Below are positions 58,467-63,266 of a stretch of 63,266 nucleotides of DNA, one piece after another. The notes beneath the pieces are model-generated. The model ran no database searches and was not told where the DNA came from. It saw only the letters and a program-made list of their open reading frames with translations. The translations under genes and the position numbers were made by a program. The stretch comes from Rhodococcus phenolicus (GTDB lineage: Bacteria; Actinomycetota; Actinomycetes; Mycobacteriales; Mycobacteriaceae), in contig NZ_LRRH01000119.1 of NCBI RefSeq assembly GCF_001646785.1, positions 1-63,266 of the forward strand. Direction: 5' to 3'. How positions within the stretch are numbered: position 1 is the first letter of the stretch; every line of letters begins with the position of its first letter.

Positions 58467-59393
58467 TCAGCTCGGCGCAGCGTTGATCTGCGCGGTGTCG
58501 ATCATTCCGTCTTCCAATCCCCACCGCTCCGCGATCTGCGCGTAGACACCGGAGTCGATCAGCTCCTGCACGGCCTGCTGCAACACCGGCCCGAGCGGGG
58601 AGCCCTTCGCGACGACGAAACCGTACGGGGCCGCATCGAACACATCACCGGCGGTCGCGAGCCGGCCGTCGCTGCGTTCGATCGCGTACGCGGTGACCGG
58701 GGAATCCGCGGACAGCGCGTCGACGCGGCCGAGGATGAGCGCGGTCGTCGCCTCGTCCTGACTGTCGTACTTGACCTTGTCGATGGGCGGTTTTCCGGCG
58801 GCGAGACACGCGTCGTTCTTGGCCGGCACCTCGTCGGTGTCCTCGTAGGTGGTGGTCTGCACCGCGACGCGCAGCCCGCACGCATCGTCCGGGTCGACGT
58901 CGTCGCCCACGCGCTGTGCCCATTGCACTCCGGCACTGAAGTACGTGACGAAGTCGACGGTCTTCTCGCGTTCCTTCGTGTCGGTGAACGACGACGACCC
59001 CATGTCGAACGTGCCGGACTGCACGGCCGGGATGATCCGGTCGAAATCCGCCTCACTGATGGTCATCGTCACACCGAGCACATCGCCGATCGCATCGAGC
59101 AGCTCCACCGCGTACCCGACGACCGTGCCGTCGTCGTCCTTGAACTCGTTGGGGGCGTACGGCGGGTTCGACCCGACCTTGATCTGGCCGGATGCGGCGA
59201 TCGAGGCCGGCAGCTGACTCGCGATCGCGTCGACCTTCTCGGCGCGGATCCGGTCGCCGGGCGGCACGGTCGATTCGGTGTTGGTCACGCATCCGGTCGC
59301 CGCGGCGAGCACCAGCGCGATCGCGGAAACCCAGACGGCCGCGCGGCGCCGACGACGGCGGGCGACCGGTTCCGATCCGACTGGTTGATTCAC
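58467..59393 (-). CDS. ABC transporter substrate-binding lipoprotein (SBP family 3)
   Basis: The 308-residue protein has an Arg-rich N-terminus, a hydrophobic helix and lipobox (AAATGC), then a family 3 binding fold: IKVGSNPPYAPNEFKDDDGT, VVGYAVELLDAIGDVLGVTM, GTFDMGSSSFTDTKEREKTV and AAPYGFVVAKGSPLG. Family members bind polar amino acids or small acids. The GTG start lacks a ribosome site but has a TACTGT -10 box 6 nt upstream, so it may be leaderless. The dehydrogenase gene ends 67 bp before this start, on the same strand. Confidence 0.92.
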   Translation of the reverse strand: MNQPVGSEPVARRRRRRAAVWVSAIALVLAAATGCVTNTESTVPPGDRIRAEKVDAIASQLPASIAASGQIKVGSNPPYAPNEFKDDDGTVVGYAVELLDAIGDVLGVTMTISEADFDRIIPAVQSGTFDMGSSSFTDTKEREKTVDFVTYFSAGVQWAQRVGDDVDPDDACGLRVAVQTTTYEDTDEVPAKNDACLAAGKPPIDKVKYDSQDEATTALILGRVDALSADSPVTAYAIERSDGRLATAGDVFDAAPYGFVVAKGSPLGPVLQQAVQELIDSGVYAQIAERWGLEDGMIDTAQINAAPS

Positions 59394-59399
59394 AATCGA

Positions 59400-59405
59400 A
59401 CAGTA
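59400..59405 (-). promoter_or_regulatory. Putative -10 box, leaderless GTG (binding protein)
   Basis: On the minus strand TACTGT ends 6 nt before the GTG of the binding-protein gene, giving the transporter a promoter separate from the dehydrogenase. Confidence 0.5.
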
Positions 59406-59460
59406 ACCGTAGGGTGCCGCCCTGTCCCAAAATGCCAGCGCCGGCTTCGTTCGGTGGTCG

Positions 59461-60609
59461 TCACCGCAGGCGGGTACGGGCGATCACGATCTCGGTGAAC
59501 TCCGCGGTCGAGGCCTGCCCACCGAGGTCGGCGGTCGCGACGCCGGACGCGATGGTCGCCTCGACGGCATTCTCGATGCGGTGGGCCGCACGGCTGAACC
59601 AGGGGCGGTCGCCGGTGGTGGCGAGGTGGTCGAGCAGCATCGCCGCCGACAGGAACAGGGCCGTCGGGTTGGCGCGGTTGCGGCCCGCGATGTCGGGGGC
59701 GGCGCCGTGCGCGGCCTGCGCCATCGCCTTGTCCGCGGACGCGTTGATCGAGCCGGCGGTGCCGAGCGAGCCGGCCAGTTCCCCGGCGAGGTCGGAGAGG
59801 ATGTCGCCGAACATGTTCTCGGTGACGACCACGTCGTAGTCGCCGCCGTGCCGGACCAGGTGCGCGGCCATGGCGTCGACGTGTTCGTCGTCGACCGTGA
59901 GCCCGGGATATCGGCCGGCGACCTCGCGGCACACGTCCCGGAACAACCCGGTGGTCATGCTCAGCACGTTGGCCTTGTGCACGATGGTGACGCGACGGCG
60001 GCGGCGGGCGGCCAGCCTGCACGCACTGTGCGCGATGCGTTCGCACGCGGCCCGGGTGACCACCCCGACGGCCAGCGCGACGTCGGGGGTGGGCATGAAC
60101 TCGCCGGTGCCGAGCGTCATGTTCCGGTCGGCGTACAGGCCTTCGGTGTTCTCGCGCACGATGAGCAGATCCATGTCCGGCACGACCGCGCGGATGCCGG
60201 GCAGCACCTTCGCGGGCCGGATGTTCGCGTACAGGTCGAACTGTTTGCGGATGCGGCCGCCGGGGGTGAGTTCGCTGCGGAACGGTTCGGGATAGGACGC
60301 GTTGTCGTGCGGCCCCAGGATCCAGGCGTCGAGGTCGGCGAGCGCGTCGAGCGTGGAGTGCGGAATCGGTGTGCCGTGAGTGGCGATCGCGTCCGCGCCG
60401 AGCGGAAGGGGCACCCACTCGACGGCCGGCCCCCCGGCGGCGGCGACCGCGGCGTCGACGACGCGACGGGTCGCGGGCACGATCTCGTGGCCGATGCCGT
60501 CGCCGACGAGCAACCCGATGCGGTGCGGGTCGTCGGCGGACGAAGCGGTCGGGGTTGTCGCGGGGGTCGTTGCGGTCGGGTCGGTCACCGCGTAATGATT
60601 GCGCACCAT
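59461..60609 (-). CDS. Isocitrate/isopropylmalate dehydrogenase-family enzyme
   Basis: The 382-residue protein belongs to the beta-decarboxylating dehydrogenases: GLLVGDGIGHEIVPA at the N-terminus, VRENTEGLYADRNMTLGTGE, VDDEHVDAMAAHLVR and VTENMFGDILSDLAGELAGS. It oxidises and decarboxylates a 2-hydroxy diacid with a divalent metal and NAD(P); the sequence alone does not separate isopropylmalate, tartrate or related substrates. It lies upstream of an ABC importer, so it may catabolise the imported acid. The ATG at 60609 overlaps the divergent ATG of the RNA ligase gene; a GTG 21 bp inside (TDPTATTPATTP) is an alternative. Confidence 0.88.
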   Translation of the reverse strand: MVRNHYAVTDPTATTPATTPTASSADDPHRIGLLVGDGIGHEIVPATRRVVDAAVAAAGGPAVEWVPLPLGADAIATHGTPIPHSTLDALADLDAWILGPHDNASYPEPFRSELTPGGRIRKQFDLYANIRPAKVLPGIRAVVPDMDLLIVRENTEGLYADRNMTLGTGEFMPTPDVALAVGVVTRAACERIAHSACRLAARRRRRVTIVHKANVLSMTTGLFRDVCREVAGRYPGLTVDDEHVDAMAAHLVRHGGDYDVVVTENMFGDILSDLAGELAGSLGTAGSINASADKAMAQAAHGAAPDIAGRNRANPTALFLSAAMLLDHLATTGDRPWFSRAAHRIENAVEATIASGVATADLGGQASTAEFTEIVIARTRLR

Positions 60610-61126
60610 GGTGCAGTCCGTGGAACTGCTGCTCGACGATCGGCTCGACGACGCGGTGCGCGCCGAGTGGGATCGTCTGCGCGAGGCCGGGGTGAGCAGT
60701 GGCGCGCGGATCCGCAGCGAGACGAACCGGCCGCACATCACGCTCGCGGTCGCGGCGTCGATTCCGCCCGGGATCGAGGGCCGGATGAGGGAACGGATCG
60801 ACGGCACGCCGATCGAGCTGCGGCTCGGTGGGATCGTGGTCTTCGGTGATCGGCACGCGACGCTGGCACGGCTGGTGGTTCCCACAGCAGACCTGCTGGC
60901 CCTGCATCGCGAGGTCTTCGCGCTGATCGAGCAGTGCCCGGGCATTCCACCGCACATCCGGCCGGGCGAGTGGACTCCGCACGTCACGCTCGCCCGGCGG
61001 GTGTCGGCCGCCCGGATCGGTTCGGCGATCGTCGCGACGCACGCGGCGAGCCGGGAACTGAACGGGACGACGGCGGGTATCCGGCGGTGGGACGGCGAGG
61101 CCAAGCGGGAGTGGCGCGTGGTGTGA
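60608..61126 (+). CDS. 2'-5' RNA ligase-like (LigT/2H) protein
   Basis: The 172-residue protein has the two His motifs of the 2H phosphoesterase fold: RPHITLAV near residue 42 and TPHVTLARR near residue 123. It may hydrolyse cyclic or 2'-5' phosphodiester bonds in RNA or nucleotides; the biological role is unknown. Its ATG and that of the divergent dehydrogenase overlap in the same CATG, so the two promoters and start sites must interleave. Confidence 0.85.
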   Translation: MVQSVELLLDDRLDDAVRAEWDRLREAGVSSGARIRSETNRPHITLAVAASIPPGIEGRMRERIDGTPIELRLGGIVVFGDRHATLARLVVPTADLLALHREVFALIEQCPGIPPHIRPGEWTPHVTLARRVSAARIGSAIVATHAASRELNGTTAGIRRWDGEAKREWRVV

Positions 61127-61139
61127 CCGCACCCCGCGA

Positions 61140-61268
61140 TCAGAACCGGTAGTCGCCGAATTGAGTTGCGTCGCTGTGGGTATCGGGAGTCAACTCAGCC
61201 AGCGACAGGACCGTCAGGACGAGGAGGACGGCGGCGAGAACGAGCAGCGCGATCATGCGATCCAGCAT
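61140..61268 (-). CDS. Small single-pass membrane protein (42 aa)
   Basis: The predicted product is MLDRMIALLVLAAVLLVLTV and on, one long hydrophobic helix, followed by a short polar tail THSDATQFGDYRF. GGAGG lies 12 nt upstream of the ATG at 61268. A clean hydrophobic helix and a tail of the actinobacterial type support a real small protein; the function is unknown. It is convergent with the RNA ligase gene (13 bp apart). Confidence 0.5.
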   Translation of the reverse strand: MLDRMIALLVLAAVLLVLTVLSLAELTPDTHSDATQFGDYRF

Positions 61269-61324
61269 CGGCCGCGACCGCCTCCCACCGACAGTGGCAG
61301 TTACGACAGCTTTGCTCGTTTTTC

Positions 61325-61340
61325 TGCCAACGCGGTGGCA
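61325..61340. promoter_or_regulatory. TGCCA-N6-TGGCA operator candidate
   Basis: TGCCA (61325-61329) and TGGCA (61336-61340) form an inverted repeat just before the AraC-type gene, and TGGCAG also occurs at 61295 and 61344. Four copies of one half-site within 60 bp suggest autoregulation. Confidence 0.45.
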
Positions 61341-61351
61341 CACTGGCAGAC

Positions 61352-62362
61352 ATGTTGAAGACCGTGGTGGTGCCCCTGCTCCCCCGCGTCGAGGCGTTCG
61401 AACTCGGCGTCGCGTGCGAGGTGTTCGGATTCGACCGGTCGGACGACGGTCTGCCGACCTACGATTTCACCCTGGTCCGGGGAACACCACAGCCGGTCGC
61501 CACACGCTTCGGCTACACGATCGACGTCCCGTACGACTTGGACCTCCTCGATTCCGCCGACCTGATCATCGTGCCCGCCGGCGGCACGACCGTCGCCTCG
61601 ACCCGCGACCCCAGTTACGTGTGCGGCCCCGGCGACGACACCTGCGACCTGGAACCGTTGTTCGAGAAGTTGCGTGCCGCGGTGCACCGCGGCACGCGCG
61701 TGGCCAGCATGTGCACCGGCGCGTTCACCCTGGCCGCGGCGGGCCTGCTCGACGGGCGCCGCTGCACCACGCACTGGAAGCATGCGGCGCGGCTGTCCGA
61801 GATGTATCCGGCGGCCCAGGTCGATCCCGATGTGCTCTACGTCGACGACGGGGCGGTGCTCACCAGCGCCGGCACCGCCGCCGGAATCGATTTGTGTCTG
61901 CACATCGTGCGCACGGAACAGGGCGCCGAAGTCGCGAACACGATCGCCCGGCGGATGGTGGTGCCGCCACACCGCGACGGCGGACAGGCCCAGTACGTCG
62001 CGATGCCGTTACCCGCGTGTCGAACCGAAACCCTTGCCCCGCTTCTGGATTGGATGACCGCGAACCTCGACCGGGAATTGCCGGTCGCAGCGCTCGCGGA
62101 GAAGGCACACATGTCCGCGCGCACGTTCGCACGCAGGTTCACCGCCGAAACCGGCACCACCCCGGCAAGGTGGCTGCGCGACCAGCGGGTCCACGCGGCC
62201 CAGCAACTGCTCGAGAACACCGACCTGCCCGTCGACGTGATCGCCGGGCGGGTCGGTTTCGGGACCGCGGCGGTCCTGCGGCAGCACTTCCTGCGGCTGC
62301 GGCACACCACCCCGCAGGCCTATCGACGCACGTTCCGGGCCGAACCCGTGGCGGTCTCCTGA
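61352..62362 (+). CDS. GlxA-family AraC-type regulator
   Basis: The 336-residue protein has an N-terminal DJ-1/PfpI-like domain (VVVPLLPRVEAFELGVACEV, then VASMCTGAFTLAAAGLLDGR with the nucleophile-elbow Cys) and a C-terminal AraC DNA-binding domain (LAEKAHMSARTFARRFTAET, RVGFGTAAVLRQHFLRLRHT). GlxA-type regulators activate catabolic genes for small nitrogen or hydroxy compounds; whether the DJ-1 part is catalytic is uncertain. I start at the ATG of MLKTVVVPLL. TGGCA half-sites directly upstream suggest autoregulation. Thioredoxin follows 79 bp downstream. Confidence 0.9.
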   Translation: MLKTVVVPLLPRVEAFELGVACEVFGFDRSDDGLPTYDFTLVRGTPQPVATRFGYTIDVPYDLDLLDSADLIIVPAGGTTVASTRDPSYVCGPGDDTCDLEPLFEKLRAAVHRGTRVASMCTGAFTLAAAGLLDGRRCTTHWKHAARLSEMYPAAQVDPDVLYVDDGAVLTSAGTAAGIDLCLHIVRTEQGAEVANTIARRMVVPPHRDGGQAQYVAMPLPACRTETLAPLLDWMTANLDRELPVAALAEKAHMSARTFARRFTAETGTTPARWLRDQRVHAAQQLLENTDLPVDVIAGRVGFGTAAVLRQHFLRLRHTTPQAYRRTFRAEPVAVS

Positions 62363-62441
62363 GCACGGCCGCGCGGCGTCGGGAAGAATCGAGCACGGCC
62401 GGGCGTTGAAGCGGCCGGAGCATCCGACCGAAAGGAACACC

Positions 62442-62810
62442 GTGGCTACCCAGACCCTCACGCAGCAGAACTTCGACGAGATCGTCACCGGCAACGACGT
62501 CGTCCTCGTCGACTTCTGGGCCTCGTGGTGCGGGCCGTGCCGGCAGTTCGCGCCGACCTTCGAGGCGTCGTCCGAGCAGCATCCGGACGTGGTGCACGGC
62601 AAGGTCGACACCGAGGCCGAGCAGGCGATCGCGGCCGCCGCGAACATTCGCTCGATCCCGACGATCATGGCGTTCCGCGAGGGTGTCCTGGTCTTCAATC
62701 AGGCCGGCGCACTGCCCCCGGCGGCACTCGAGGATCTGCTGACCCAGGTCAAGGCGCTGGACATGGACGAGGTCCGCAAGCAGATCGCCGAACAGGCCCC
62801 CGAGGCCTGA
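62442..62810 (+). CDS. Thioredoxin
   Basis: The 122-residue protein has the thioredoxin active site WASWCGPCRQF (Cys30, Cys33) and the cis-Pro loop IRSIPTIMAF. It reduces disulfides using electrons from thioredoxin reductase, which is not in the window. I start at the GTG with AAAGGA 5 nt upstream, giving the usual short N-terminus; the open frame extends 12 codons further. The C-terminal DMDEVRKQIAEQAPEA extends a little beyond the standard fold. A strong terminator follows. Confidence 0.92.
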   Translation: MATQTLTQQNFDEIVTGNDVVLVDFWASWCGPCRQFAPTFEASSEQHPDVVHGKVDTEAEQAIAAAANIRSIPTIMAFREGVLVFNQAGALPPAALEDLLTQVKALDMDEVRKQIAEQAPEA

Positions 62811-62833
62811 CGACCCCTGGTTCACACGACAGG

Positions 62834-62874
62834 AAGACAGCCGCGCGGTAGGACGCGCGCGGCTGTCTTTTTCG
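62834..62874 (+). terminator. Rho-independent terminator after thioredoxin
   Basis: AAGACAGCCGCGCG (62834-62847) pairs with CGCGCGGCTGTCTT (62856-62869) over 8 nt, followed by TTT; this is the most classical intrinsic terminator in the window, with a real T tract. Confidence 0.9.
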
Positions 62875-62931
62875 TCGGCGAGCAACGCGGCACGTGGCCG
62901 ACCCGGGAACGACTGCTGGCGCAGCGAACGA

Positions 62932-63266
62932 CTACGGTCCCAGCGACTGCCGCACCCGCGCCGCTTCGCGGACGAGATGGTCGCGCTCGGCGACGCTGGT
63001 CGCCGCACGGGCCGCGGCGGCGTACAACTCGGCGGCGACGGCCGGTTCACCGGCGTGTTCGTGCAGGTACGCGGACACCGCGGCGTACCGGGGAAGTCCG
63101 GGATCGACGCCGGCCAGCGCCGCCAGCCCGGCCCGTGGTCCGTCCGCCTCACCGACCGCGACGGCGCGGTTGAGCCGCACGACGGGACTACCGGTGAGGC
63201 GGAACAGCTCGTCGTACCACTCGACGATCTGCACCCAGTCCGTTTCGGCCGCGCTGCGGGCATCGG
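62932..63266 (-). CDS. ECF sigma factor with TPR-like C-terminus, 3' part only
   Basis: The visible 111 codons run off the right edge. They read DARSAAETDWVQIVEWYDEL and FRLTGSPVVRLNRAVAVGEA, then helical repeats (GLPRYAAVSAYLHEHAGEPA), which match the C-terminal extension of large ECF42-type (DUF6596/SigI-like) sigma factors. The N-terminal sigma-2 and sigma-4 domains must lie outside the window. Such factors are often next to DGPF/YCII-domain genes, none of which is visible here. Confidence 0.8.
   Translation of the reverse strand, partial: DARSAAETDWVQIVEWYDELFRLTGSPVVRLNRAVAVGEADGPRAGLAALAGVDPGLPRYAAVSAYLHEHAGEPAVAAELYAAAARAATSVAERDHLVREAARVRQSLGP

Overview
The window is GC-rich (about 70 percent by eye) actinobacterial chromosome, most likely Rhodococcus or a close mycolic-acid relative. 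The evidence is the gene content: a CoaE-GrpB fusion, a DUF732 lipoprotein, a GAP-type membrane protein, DUF5709, HelD, SARP/LAL regulators, frequent GTG/TTG starts and leaderless promoters. Gene order also fits: infC, DUF1844, uvrA and a metallo-hydrolase at the left, and usp, uvrB, DUF402, coaE and rpsA further right, recall the Mycobacterium tuberculosis infC-uvrA-Rv1637c-usp-uvrB-coaE-rpsA neighbourhood (from memory). Here roughly 35 kb of accessory genes sit between the metallo-hydrolase and the usp/uvrB block.

Left core (1-4688): the 5' end of infC (leftward, AUC start), DUF1844, uvrA, and a divergent metallo-beta-lactamase hydrolase. Accessory block (about 4690-39180): a remnant of a PhoD-like phosphatase, a small acidic protein, and a 10.5-kb bimodular type I polyketide synthase (KS-AT-DH-KR-ACP-KS-AT-DH0-KR-ACP) with docking ends but no loading or release domain. 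Convergent to it is a DHA2-type exporter. Next comes a decayed stretch (gene head, truncated transporter-protein copy, frameshifted TetR), an intact branched-chain-type binding lipoprotein, a SARP-AAA regulator, a berberine-type flavin oxidase and an HpxO-like urate hydroxylase. An arsR-SRPBCC-DHFR-like operon (last gene frameshifted, perfect palindromic operator), an SdsA-type alkylsulfatase, a LuxR/MalT-type giant regulator, membrane and stress proteins, a DoxX-like protein with nine 11-residue repeats, HelD and a DUF732 lipoprotein complete the block.

Right core (39220-48650): usp, an SCO6745-family protein, uvrB, DUF402, coaE-grpB, a coupled LLM oxidoreductase/FMN reductase pair, a small gene downstream of three phased TCACA boxes, and rpsA.

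Right accessory part (48880-63266): a coupled DUF305/LVIVD secreted pair, a methyltransferase, a TetR-controlled SDR/DUF5938/acyl-CoA ligase operon, a polar amino acid-type ABC transporter behind an isopropylmalate-dehydrogenase-like enzyme, a 2'-5' RNA ligase-like protein, a GlxA-type AraC regulator, thioredoxin, and the 3' end of an ECF sigma factor. I saw no tRNA, rRNA, CRISPR array, transposase or integrase. Product names rest on motif recognition by eye, without database searches.
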